From positions 43,913,039 to 43,977,038 of the forward strand of contig OY997590.1 in the NCBI GenBank assembly GCA_963921825.1: a stretch of DNA of 64,000 nt, in the 5' to 3' direction. Below, piece by piece: positions 11,848 to 21,794 of this stretch (position 1 is its first letter; every line of letters starts with the position of its first letter). The notes under the pieces were generated by a model, which was not told where the DNA came from, did no database searches, and saw only the letters and a list, made by a program, of their open reading frames with translations. This stretch comes from Erodium maritimum. Its lineage: Eukaryota; Streptophyta; Magnoliopsida; Geraniales; Geraniaceae. Both the position numbers and the translations under genes were made by a program.

Positions 11848-12788
11848 TAGGTCACAAAACTGTAATAGAAGTTTTAAGAGCTCCTTCAGCCCATTCGGGT
11901 TACGCACAAATATAAGCGTATGCGGATGTTTTGTTTCAACTCTAGGCGTTTAGGTCATGTAGCCCATGATTGTGATCTCTCTCTACTAGGTAACCCTCAC
12001 TATTGTATGTCCATAGCAGCGGATGAAGCCCCATTAGTTGGAAAACATATCCAAGAGAGTGGTCAATCCCGTCACCGAAGCCGCCCCTTACAGTCCTTCT
12101 GGGTTTCCGCCCACTTCAACTACCGCGGATCAATATTGGATCCATCATCCTGCCTAAGTCATCTAAATCAGTTGGGAACTCTAACCTAACTAGGTTAGCA
12201 TGCACCTCTTGGAGGCAGAGAAGGGTTTTGGTGACGTCCAACGTCCTACCCAATATGGGCCAAGACGCGTGCGAACAGGTTCTCAAGGAGGGTGTACAAC
12301 GGGGCCTCCCGAAGGCATTGATCCGAAGAAGACCAAATCCCGAAAGAATGTCGGAGGGAGCAGCTCAATCTTTAAGAGGCGAGGGCTAGGAAGAAGCCCT
12401 ACCTGAAGAAATGAGACCACTTACCCCTGGGCTGCTTTAGAATACTGATAGCCCACCTTATTCTGGGGTACCTCCACCACTTCTTATGCTCCCTCCTTAT
12501 AGAAGGTGCGGTACTCTACATGTCAGCGGTTCTCCTTGGAGAACCCACAAGCTATCAAGCTATATTGGTCGGCTTCAGGTTCAACCAGAGTTGGTTTTGG
12601 TTTTAGTTTCATTTATGTTCTACTCCAGTAGCTTTGGTCAATTTTGATTCCAATTCAAAAGATGGCCTATGCCTCCGGCTTTTTTGAGGATTAGTTGTCG
12701 TATATCTTAGGAGAGACTACTCCCCTGCTATTCTTATTTTCATTTGCTTGTTTTTAAGTAATAATATTGGTTCCTTGCGCCAAAAAAA
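11848..12788 (+). pseudogene. LINE-like ORF1 (CCHC knuckle) and 3' tail, right part
   Basis: Continues the retroposon begun at 8331. At 11932-11973 the translation is CFNSRRLGHVAHDC, a CX2CX4HX4C zinc knuckle whose second Cys has become Ser. A basic stretch follows (12330-12400, KKTKSRKN...FKRRGLGRS). The sequence then runs through a non-coding tail to a short A-run at 12782-12788 (TTGCGCC then seven A). No endonuclease or RT follows, so the element looks like an ORF1-only, LINE-mobilised retroposon. It is strongly decayed. Confidence 0.6.
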
Positions 12789-12875
12789 GAGTAAAATTAA
12801 CATCACATCAGTATATAAGCTTGGTGTGGAAAGTTCCATATCATTATCAAACTCTCTTCTACTGAACATAATTAA

Positions 12876-13373
12876 TGTAACACCCCGCCGTCCCACACAA
12901 GGCCCCACGCGCGACGATGTTAGGTCTGCAGCCCATTACACCCCAACCCCTCTGGTGTATTGTCCATAGACAAATACCAACCTAGGTTGTTGGTGAGACT
13001 TGAACCCAACGTCCCGCCGTGCCTCACACAGAGCCCCACGCGCGGCGATGTTAGGTCTGCAGCCCAGTACACCCCAACCCCTCTGGTGTACTGTCCACAG
13101 ACAAATACCAACCTAGGTTGTTGGTGAGACTTGAACCCAAGACCTCACCCTTTATAGCATTTCCTTGAGTGATGCTATCACCAATTGAGTCAATTGGTGA
13201 TAGCATCACTCAAGGAAATGCTATAAAGGGTGAGGTCTTGGGTTCAAGTCTCACCAACAACCTAGGTTGGTATTTGTCTGTGGACAGTACACCAGAGGGG
13301 TTGGGGTGTATTGGGCTGCAGACCTAACATCGCCGCGCGTGGGGCTCTGTGTGAGGCACGGCGGGATGTTACA
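12876..13373. repeat. Inverted pair of tRNA-like SINEs (foldback)
   Basis: Two copies of the same sequence meet head to head around 13189, giving an almost perfect inverted repeat of about 177 bp per arm (13012-13188 against 13190-13366). Each copy has an A-box-like GTCAATTGGTGATAGC and a B-box GGTTCAAGTCT (plus-strand copy at 13241), about 50 bp apart, as in tRNA-derived SINEs. The left arm carries a second partial copy outside it (period 131 bp, 12876-13010). The whole block starts TGTAACA, ends TGTTACA and is flanked by ATTAA on both sides (12871-12875 and 13374-13378). A foldback DNA transposon is the alternative reading. Confidence 0.75.
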
Positions 13374-13378
13374 ATTAA

Positions 13379-13770
13379 GGCATAAGGATAACATCTGTTT
13401 CCTTCATACAATAATTAAAAAACATGTAATATGAAAATCAAATGAACGAGAGAATTCAAAAGGTATCAAATGTGGCCCAACCCATATCCATTAATCTCTC
13501 TAGCGCTACAGTGTTTTCTTTTATCTGCAACAATGTTTTCTTTAATTGTTTATCAGGTTTCACACATCTCTTTGAAGATCAGCCTTGTGCGGGGTTGACT
13601 CTTCAGTGTAGTGTCCAGGATGGCTGCCTTATAGGCCATCAGACCACCGAGTAGTGTTGGAAGGTGTGGTCTCCTCTCGATTCAACAATTATCAACTGGT
13701 AAGATCGACAATGAATAGTTTCTCGAGGGTTGGTCGGAGTGGAGCTTTTCTATTCAACGGTTAGATAAGA
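13379..13770 (+). other. Probable 5' UTR of LINE A
   Basis: Non-coding sequence between the SINE pair and the ORF1 start. The last 120 bp (CGACAATGAATAG...GGTTAGATAAGA) lead straight into the ATG. The exact 5' end of the LINE could not be fixed; a start near 13620 is also possible. Confidence 0.45.
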
Positions 13771-13979
13771 ATGGCTTCGTCATCAGCTTCAGGGCCACCT
13801 CCAGGCTTTGAACGACCATCTTCCGAAGGATTGGGCCCGGAAAATAGGAGATTGAAGTCAGTGGTAATTTCGACTCAGAGACAAGTGATGGAAGAGGGCA
13901 TATCCGATTTCAGAGTGTTTGTCCATCACCTCCCGTCGAGAACCTCTAATAATTGATTACATAATATGTTTCAGGAGTG
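13771..13979 (+). pseudogene. LINE A ORF1, piece 1 (N-terminus and start of RRM)
   Basis: ORF1 of plant L1 elements makes an RNA-binding protein that coats the LINE RNA. The ATG at 13771 starts a Ser/Pro-rich N-terminus (MASSSASGPPPGFERPS). DFRVFVHHLPSRTSNN at about 13909-13953 then has the form of the RNP2 strand of an RRM (xVFVxxLP). A TGA follows at once (13954-13956), but the frame continues LHNMFQECGV up to the solo LTR, which is the first RRM helix. The rest of the RRM is in pieces 2 and 3. Confidence 0.8.
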
Positions 13980-13984
13980 TGGAG

Positions 13985-15660
13985 TGTTAGTCTTAGTGCC
14001 CGTAGTTCAATCATAAATGTCCAAATGTATATATCATCATTAGCAATAAGATTAAAGCGGCTTTCTATTACTTATGTGTTGGAGTAATATATCGATGTGA
14101 TTTCTAATCTATGCCCACCATGCGAATAGAACCATAGATCGAGATGGATCACACTCGATGGGTCCCTAGTCAATAAAGCTTCACTAGAAGCGACTAGTAT
14201 GAAAGATGGCTCTTCATGGCTTACGTTCTGTTAGTCATTGGAATGAGATTCCGGAGTCTGATCATAGATATCATGTGGGACATGATATTGGACGACCCGC
14301 CCTGAATATGTGCCATAGATTGAGTCATTAACATATTCAGTGTCGTAGCTTGTCATGTATCCTTAGACCAAGGAGTCTTTGTGATCACTATGCAGTCAAC
14401 AACTAAGTTTGACCTGAGCGTAACGTTGTCCGTAACAGGGCTTCCATAACGGCCAGGATTGGCTTGGGGACGGGTTGCATGAGTGACACGAAAGACGGCT
14501 AAGGGATTTATCCCTCATACTGAGGTATGGGAAAGATATCGGTTCTCGGCCGCTTGATCGAGAGTGACTGAAAGAATAGCATGGCCATGCACATGATACT
14601 AGGTATCATATATTCAGTCATCTCACATATCAAGGAACAGTGATTGAGAACAATAAGGATGACGGCTCTATGCCTTATCTCAATCAGGATATCGGAGATA
14701 AAAGGATAATGACAGGGACGACGGAAAGGTTAGAATCGATTGGTTCGATTCGCTATGTAGTGTCAGGCAATACTAAAGTCTCGTTAGTTGCCACTTATAT
14801 AGGATCAAGTAAAATGGGATTTTACGTTGATCTATCGACATGCATAGACCTAAGGGTCACACCGAAGGATGAAATTCATTGACACATTTATGGAGAATGG
14901 CCAAAAGAGAGTTGTCTCGGGACATGACCAAAACTGGGTTTTGGGTCATGTGCCCGTAAGTGAATAGGACATTACGGATCAAGACAAGGCTTAGAGTCTT
15001 GGGATTGATCGCGTTGGATAATTTTGGACATTTCCGGTATGGAAGGCTTGGAGGCGATGAGCACGTCACGGGACCTCGTTGGGAATGGCCATGGGCCATG
15101 TTCCAAGAGGCCCATGAAAGGCCCATGCAACCAAGGCCCATGGAACTAATTAATCAAGTCTTGATTAATTAGTACTAAGTAAGCAAGACAAGGATTAAGG
15201 TGTTGGTGATTCACCACCTAACCCATCTTGTCTTGCCATACTTAGCATCATGCTTGTCTTACTTCACACCATGCTTCACACCTTACTTGTCCTTGATGGT
15301 TGTTGATGGTTTAAGTCATCTTTTTCCTACAACAAATCATAAGGCAAGAATAGAAACACAACTTCTCTCCCTCTCACACTACAATTTCGAGTTTGGCACT
15401 TTCCCCCCCTCTTGTTGTGTTCTTGAGTCATCTAAAGAAGAACTACGTGGCTTTGATTCCAATTGGATACGTAGGCGTCTTGGAGACTCAAGCCGATCAT
15501 CGTTTCTTTGGTGTTCTCTTCCTTTTCTTGAACTAGTTGGTAAGGAAACATCCATATTGTTTATTCTCTTGTGTATCTAATATTTGGTAGTGTTCTATGA
15601 CATGGTCTCGAGTTATTTCCGCTGCAAGTATGTGTTCATACCCTCCATCGAGACCCAACA
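13985..15660 (+). mobile_element. copia solo LTR, 1676 bp, TSD TGGAG
   Basis: Starts TGTTAGTCTTAGTGCCC and ends CGAGACCCAACA, flanked by identical TGGAG (13980-13984 and 15661-15665). The first 1.2 kb closely match the 3' LTR at 5480; the last about 430 bp (from roughly 15225) are clearly diverged, so this is a different R/U5 subfamily. It has no PBS or internal region, as expected after LTR-LTR recombination. It lies inside LINE A ORF1 in the same orientation. Confidence 0.95.
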
Positions 15661-15665
15661 TGGAG

Positions 15666-15780
15666 ATATTGTGAAAGTGTAGACGCCTTGTAATCTAAGT
15701 TCGGGGGGGAAATGGTTTGGTTTCGTCACTTTCAAATCCATGGAAGCTTTTGAGAAAGGGTTAAAGATTTTCAATGGTTT
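15666..15780 (+). pseudogene. LINE A ORF1, piece 2 (RRM core)
   Basis: Translates to GGKWFGFVTFKSMEAFEKGL then KIFNG, the RNP1 strand (WFGFVTFxS) and second helix of the RRM. It joins piece 1 across the solo LTR and piece 3 across the minus-strand retroposon. One stop (TAG at 15681-15683) is present. Confidence 0.82.
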
Positions 15781-17688
15781 TTTTTTGATCGGCAAAGCAT
15801 ATTTTAAAAAACCGGTTCTTTGAAATAAAGAACACGGCTTGGGAGGAACATACAACCAAGGAACAATCCCATGGGATTCTCAAACTACCACAACCCCACA
15901 GAACAGGGCTTTACAACAAGGATACAAGGGTACAAGGATTACAACAAGGAAACAAGGATTACAACAAGGATACAAAGTTTAACAACAACAAGGATACAAG
16001 GGTACAAGGATTACCAAAAAAGAAGGATAACCAACAGAAACACCATCAAGGATTTTTCAACTTTGTAGCTCGAAAGGAGGTCTCAGAAACACAGAAAACC
16101 ACCAAGTAGAACATACAAAACGAAAAAGAAGAAGTGAGCGCAGCAACCCACATCAAAACTTGAGGAATGAACCCAAAACCTTGCAAGAAAATAAACCTTA
16201 ACCCAGAAAGAACTACCAACCTCATAACTGGCTTCGGGGGAGGGCAAAACAACACCCAAAGGGGCTCGCCGGCGGCCAACACCTTGAACCGGCGAGCTCG
16301 GATCAAACTAGTCCGAGAAGAGGGAAGCCAGAGTACAAGTAAAGTAAGCGCAATCACGGGAAAGAGGAATAAACAAGCAAGATTAGGAGAAGAGACGAGT
16401 CAGGTGAGTGGGATCCTCCTCCTATTAACCTAAAACTCAATCTGTAAACCCAGTCCTCCAGGTGCCGTCGGCCAACACCGAGACACCTTGAAGGAGGACC
16501 AAGCATTTCTACCTAGTCTGAGAAAGAAAGACAGATTTGCAGGAAAAGGAAACCACATAACAACCTGACCTGAACTCCCTCAAGAAGAATAGTGTGGGAA
16601 TGCACTCGTCCTTTGCAGGTTCGTCTTACCTGGGATCCACCATCACCAGAAACGGTCCAAAAGGGGCTCAGTTGAGCATGAAGAAGCAGGAACAGCCAGA
16701 AGAAACAGAAGCCAAAAGCACGCCGTAAGGAAGAACGCGTCCGTGAACGCCCGTCCCAAAGGATTAGGACCGGCCCAAAAGAAATCACGAGGCCGGCCCA
16801 CAAAGCAGAACAACGCCGGCCCAAGAAGAAAGACTAGGCCGGCCCAAAGGAGAAAGGCCCACGAACTTCACCTCAGCCTAGAATCAAAGCCCACCCTGAA
16901 CTCAAAGCCCGAAGGCCAAAACCGATCCGTCCAGCTACCCGAACCCGGAGCCAGCCCACACCCACAACCTTGAGAAGCAGCGTAACCCTACTAGATCCTC
17001 TTCAGATACATAAATAGACGGAGGGGACGGAGCAACGCCGGCAAGCGAACCGGGAAGAAGCCACCCGAGGGACGAAGAAGGCTGGACCGATCTGAATCAC
17101 CAGAAAAGCATCCCACACCCAGAACTTCAAAACCCCCCCAGGAAGGCAGCACCGATACTGGATGAAGCCGACGGGGACGAGAGGTGCAAGTTGAAATTCC
17201 TGAAATCTTCGAAGATTTGCGCCAATCTGAGAACCAGAAGCAGCGACCCACACCCGAATCTTTAGAAAATCCCACAGAAACCCCAAAACAAACCATGCAG
17301 AGACAAAACGGAGAGGGGCGTCGAGATGAGATCAGAATCAGATCTGTTCACCCACCGGAAACCCAAGGAAGCCTGAGACGGCCACGCCCATCCTCTCAGG
17401 AAGAGAGGAAAGGGTCCCACCCAAGGGATCTCAGACGGCAAACGGAGAAGAGGATAAGGGCTAGATCTGGTAAGGAAGAAGCTCGGGGAGAGAGGAGAGG
17501 GAAAAAGGGAAGGTAAAAACCGAAGGTAAGGCAAGAAAAGGGTGGCCCTCACCGGTGAAGACAACGGCCGAAGCCGAGGCCTCTCCGGCGAGGGCGAGAT
17601 GGAGGGAGGCGACGGGTCTGAGAGGCAAGGGTTTCACTGTTGAAGTAGAGACCGTTTTTTCAAGACTTTTCTTATTTTCAATGGTTTT
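15767..17688 (-). mobile_element. Minus-strand poly(A) retroposon in LINE A ORF1
   Basis: The block between two copies of ATTTTCAATGGTTTT (15767-15781 and 17674-17688) starts with a T-run and reads, on the minus strand, toward GTTCTTTATTTCAAAG...TTTGCCGATC then poly(A), a LINE-type 3' end. The 15-bp duplication and poly(A) prove target-primed retroposition in the opposite orientation to LINE A. The 1.9-kb body is GC-rich near its 5' end (17000-17650) and contains repeated GGCCGGCCC-type motifs (16760-16850). No RT or endonuclease motif was found in any frame, so it is non-autonomous. The source is not recognised; a retroposed transcript or an ORF1-only LINE derivative are both possible. Confidence 0.82.
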
Positions 17689-19238
17689 GTATTGAAAGGT
17701 TTTAGGTTATTTGTAGCCAAAGCTTGGAATAGGATCCCTATCAAACTGGAAAAGGAAAGATTTAGAAGCTAATGAACCTCTTCAGGAGACTGAAAAGAGT
17801 TATCCCAAGGGCAAAGTAGTTGAAGAACACAGAAAATTTCTTCAAAGAGGTCATATTGCAGTGCTGCATAAAAATTTCTATGTGGAAGCGATAATGGCAG
17901 ACTTTCAGGCGGAAAGAGACAGCGAGATTATCATCAAATCACTGGGACAGCGAGATGAACAAGTGGAAGTGGAAGCTTTGAAGGAAGAGGCAGGGTGGCT
18001 TATTAGTTGGATGATTGTGTTGAAGAACAAAATACACCTATGTAGTCAGGGGGAAATATTCTAAGGTGGCTTTAAATGGTATCCCAGTTCTAGGCTAGTG
18101 TGTAGAGATTTTTCAAACGATCATGTAATACGTTGGAACTTTTGTCTCAGTACATTCAGATTCACTTGCAGGCCATGCTCTTGATTCGGCGTATGTCTTA
18201 TTGCATTCTCAAGATTATCTCAAGGTGTACAAAGAGACTGACTTAGATTTTGTGGGGAAGATCAGCAATGTTATGATTTTTCTGTGGATATTTCGGTTGT
18301 ACCCATTCATCACCCAATAATACGTGACATGAATAGTTCAACTGCTTCTGAGATGCATAACTCAGACATTGAGCGTTCAAGTGAATTTGGAGTCACTTTG
18401 TCTGGGGAAACAAACAGGGGTGTTATCTCGTCGGCCATACAACAGATCAACCAGTAAGTTGAGGAGGAAAATGGATTAGACATCTGTGGGGATACAAACC
18501 AGTTTCTCTCACACGATGCATTAAATATTCCAACACAAGTTGTGGAGTTAACTCAAAATTTGGAGAATGTCTCAGTTCAATAATTGGGAGATAAAGAACT
18601 GAATTTCCCGCTTTAATTCCTTCAGTAATGGGTCTGAATTGCATTAACACTCAACTACCCAATTCCTCTCTTGGCTCCTTCAGGGATGCATTAATTGCTC
18701 CAGATACTTTTGGTCAAGAAAATCAGCGAGCTTGGACACTGTTCCGGCGATAGTGGTAAAAGAAACAAATCAAATACTTGCTACATCTGGGTTAGATGGG
18801 ACATCAAAGAAAGTATAAGGACAAAAGGAAGCTTTAGAAGTGGTGGGCACTAATGAGATAACACCTTTACTGACACAGTTGGGGCCCAAACAGCAGGCTA
18901 CTAAGCTCAAATTTTCGGTTTTGTGGGGAATTAATGATTCAAATTCTGATACTTTACACATTAATCCCTCTAAGTATACATAAGCCAAAGTACCAACTAT
19001 TAAGAAAAAAACAGGAATTACAATTACTGCTTACAATACTAGAAGACAAAAGTTGGTATACCAAAAGAACTACATATCTCAGCTGATATAAAGGGGCAGA
19101 AGATTGTTCAGGGTTTAAAGCAAGGAGGAGCAAGCACTTGGAACTACTACAAGACATTAGGGATGAAAGCATATATTGTTGATAATCTAGTAGCAGCATT
19201 GTTCGATAAGCTGTACATTGAGTTAAACCAGGCAGTGG
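17689..19238 (+). pseudogene. LINE A ORF1, piece 3 (end of RRM and C-terminal part)
   Basis: Resumes the RRM with GFVLKGFRLFVAKAWNRI (last strand), then a long low-conservation region typical of LINE ORF1 C-termini, with many stops and frameshifts. Short open stretches such as 17861-18064 and the acidic/Ser-rich part at 18330-18560 belong to it. It ends at the gypsy insertion, after ELNQAVV. Confidence 0.7.
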
Positions 19239-21779
19239 TGTAAGACCCGCTTCCGGTCGAACCGATGACTCCGGAAGTCACTCGGGACTTTTCCGGAACC
19301 CAAACGAATTAGCCATCATCACGGTTGGCTTCAGGGGAGAAATCCCTTTCGTTTGAGTATAATATTGAAGAAAGTCAATTTTGGTCAAATCAAGACTTTT
19401 TATCGACTAAAAGCTTTATTTTAAAGTGCTGGAAATTATTTTGGAAAATTAAATGACCTAGGTGGACACTTGTCTCCTTGTGGTTGAAAGAGAGAAAAAG
19501 GGATAGTCATAGACTCTTTTACCCTCCCAAAAGCTTCTACAAGGGATTCTAACTCAAGGGCTTTTGGTCATTTGCTACATCTAGGTATTATATGAGATTG
19601 GAATAGCAAATTCAACCCATTTTACCTTGTGTAGCCGAAAATTGGAGGAGGAGCAAAGGAGAAGAGCTCCCATGGAGGTTTGAAGGAAAATCAAGGAAGA
19701 AGAGGCCACTTTAAGTCTTCCTCTAGCCATTCCTCCTCAAAATCACTACCATCTTCTTCATCTCAACATTCTAGAGGTAATGGAACTCTCTAATCCTCAT
19801 TTTTCTTCATCTCTTTTCATGGGTTTTGGGTGAAAATTGCTAGATGTTGTTGGGTTTGAGTAGAAATGGTGGGAGAGGTTGTTGATGAGAAGCTTTGTTG
19901 AGTTTTTGTTGAGAAATCTTTGGTTTGTTGGAGCTTTTGAGTTGGGTTTGATTTGATGAATCATTGGAAACTTGTTTGTGTGTTGATTCCTACCATGGGT
20001 AGAGGAGTATTGAAGGATTTGGACTGTTTTGGGAGTTGGAAGGGGTAAAATTCTGGGTTTGAAGGTGGTTTTTCGGAGAAAAGGAGCTGGAGGTTGAAGA
20101 AGGGCGAAACTGCCCTGGTGCGCCACGGATCCGTGACGGATCCCGTGACGGGCGACGTCGCGGCTCCGTGAGGGAGTCTGTGACGGCACTCGTCACGGCT
20201 CCGTGATGGTAACCGTGATGGTTAGCCTCACGGATCCGTGACCAGGTCCGTGGCAGACCAGGGTGGGGGTTTTCTTGAGGGTTTCTTGAGGGTTTTGCAC
20301 CTTGGTTTTGAGCTGAACTTTGGAAGGGTTTTGGGGGTCTTTCTTGCTGTTAAGTGGAGCCTAATTAGCTTTTCTTTGTGTCCAAGACTTTGGGGATCGA
20401 GCTAGAGGAGGAAGGATTACGCCGGGACCCGAGTGAAGAGCGAAGTGGTGATCACCGGGCTTCATCAAAGTGTTGAAGAGGAGGACATTGAGGTAGGGAA
20501 AGCCTTAACCTCTCGTTTATGATGTTTAGTATGCATGTTAGGTTAATAAAATTGGAAAGGTCCTAGAAATGCCTATAGGATACGAATAACTAGCATAATC
20601 GTCTTTCAATTACTAATAACCGGAATTGTCTAGTGGTGACCGATTAGGATGCCAATCACTAGTGTAACTCGCTTTCAATACTTGGGAATTGATTGTCTGG
20701 TAGAGGAGCCTTGGCAAAGCCCTCGGATTAGTTGCGTGTTAGGATCACATGCTTGGTTGTTGATTGCTTAGTGGATAGGCTAAAGAGTCTAATGAAACTA
20801 GTGGAATTGCAAGTGTGAATGCTCTTTTGAAGGTTTAAATGATTAGTTGATTACACTCATACTTACTCGTTGATTGTATTCGAATGATTACTTGATTGGT
20901 TGTTTGGAGCATCGAGTATGACTGGTTGTACCGAGCGGTGCAATCAGGTGATCGATGCCCCGGTGGTTCGAAACTGGTAAGTGAACGGTAAGTTGGGCTT
21001 GTGTGATTGGTGTGCTATGATTATGTGACTCGTGTACTGCGTGTTGTGGTGAATTGGTGATGTGTGAGCTATGTGTGAAAATGAATTGGTGATTGTTGAG
21101 GTTGAGTTATTTCGTGTTTCGGATGAGTGCGTTATTCAATTATTAACTGCTTATTATTGAATTGTCCAAGTGTATGCTCCTTATGGGAGTAATACCTTGG
21201 TTCCTGAGGACATAAAATCCCTTGGAGACGTTTCTGAGAATCCCGATGATAAGCGCCCCGAAGGGTTGTTTCCGGTCGCCTCAATGTTATGCATCTCCTC
21301 TGGATTTGAGGGAAAATCCGAGAGGACACATCATGTGGATCGGAGGGTGGAGACTTCATGTGCCACGGCATTGGCTGGTTTATCTATTACCCGTGTTTGT
21401 TAAGATGTAATCTGTTGACTTTGTTGTTGATCTTATTGTGTTGAAGGTCCACCTTGTTATGTGTTTTTCCTACTGAGCGCAAGCTCACCCCTGCAAGTTT
21501 ATTGTTGTGTTTACAGGCTTGATAGAGGAGTAGAGGCTCGGGAGCTTCTCGGTGTGGGTGTCCTTAGAGACTTCGATTTTATCTTTATTTCCGTTGAACC
21601 ATATTTTGTGGAGATTTATTATTACACCCCTGGAGGGTTATTCATGTTTAAACTAGATTTTGTGGATTGGAGTTTCTTATTCGAGATTTTCAGGAACTAA
21701 ATGTTGATTTATTAATTTATTGTCTTTTATTACTCGTCATGCCTCGGGTCCGGGCAAGAACCGGATTTGGGGCGTGACA
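19239..21779 (+). repeat. 5' LTR of Tekay-type gypsy element
   Basis: Starts TGTAAGACCCGCTTCC and ends GGATTTGGGGCGTGACA. It contains a cluster of short palindromes at 20124-20241. The few open frames inside (for example around 21170-21410) are repeated in the 3' LTR and look fortuitous. Confidence 0.96.
20122..20256 (+). repeat. Cluster of short palindromes in LTR
   Basis: GC-rich patch built from variants of CACGGATCCGTG: perfect palindromes at 20124-20135 and 20229-20240 (the latter extends to TCACGGATCCGTGA), plus near-palindromes TCACGGCTCCGTGA and several CCGTGACGG and CCGTGATGG units between them. The same cluster is in the 3' LTR at about 29002-29136. It could fold into several alternative hairpins in RNA or single-stranded cDNA. 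Confidence 0.8.
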
Positions 21780-21782
21780 ATT

Positions 21783-21794
21783 TGGTATCAGAGC
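21783..21794 (+). promoter_or_regulatory. Primer binding site, tRNA-iMet type
   Basis: TGGTATCAGAGC three bases after the LTR end. Confidence 0.95.

Noticed and set aside
13190..13270. Functional tRNA gene
   Set aside because: A- and B-box-like motifs are present, but no acceptor or anticodon stems form; the long 3' extension fits a SINE.
15871..16068. Repeats of ACAAGGATACAAGG as a coding repeat
   Set aside because: Simple-sequence region in the 3' part of the minus-strand retroposon; the reading frame has no support.
17184..17564. Overlapping open frames on both strands, Arg/Glu-rich on plus
   Set aside because: GC-rich 5' part of the minus-strand retroposon; frames on both strands are equally long and no motif was found.
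19797..20189. 130-codon minus-strand frame, repeated at 28677-29069
   Set aside because: It lies wholly within the gypsy LTRs and is antisense to the element; low-complexity and explained by LTR duplication.
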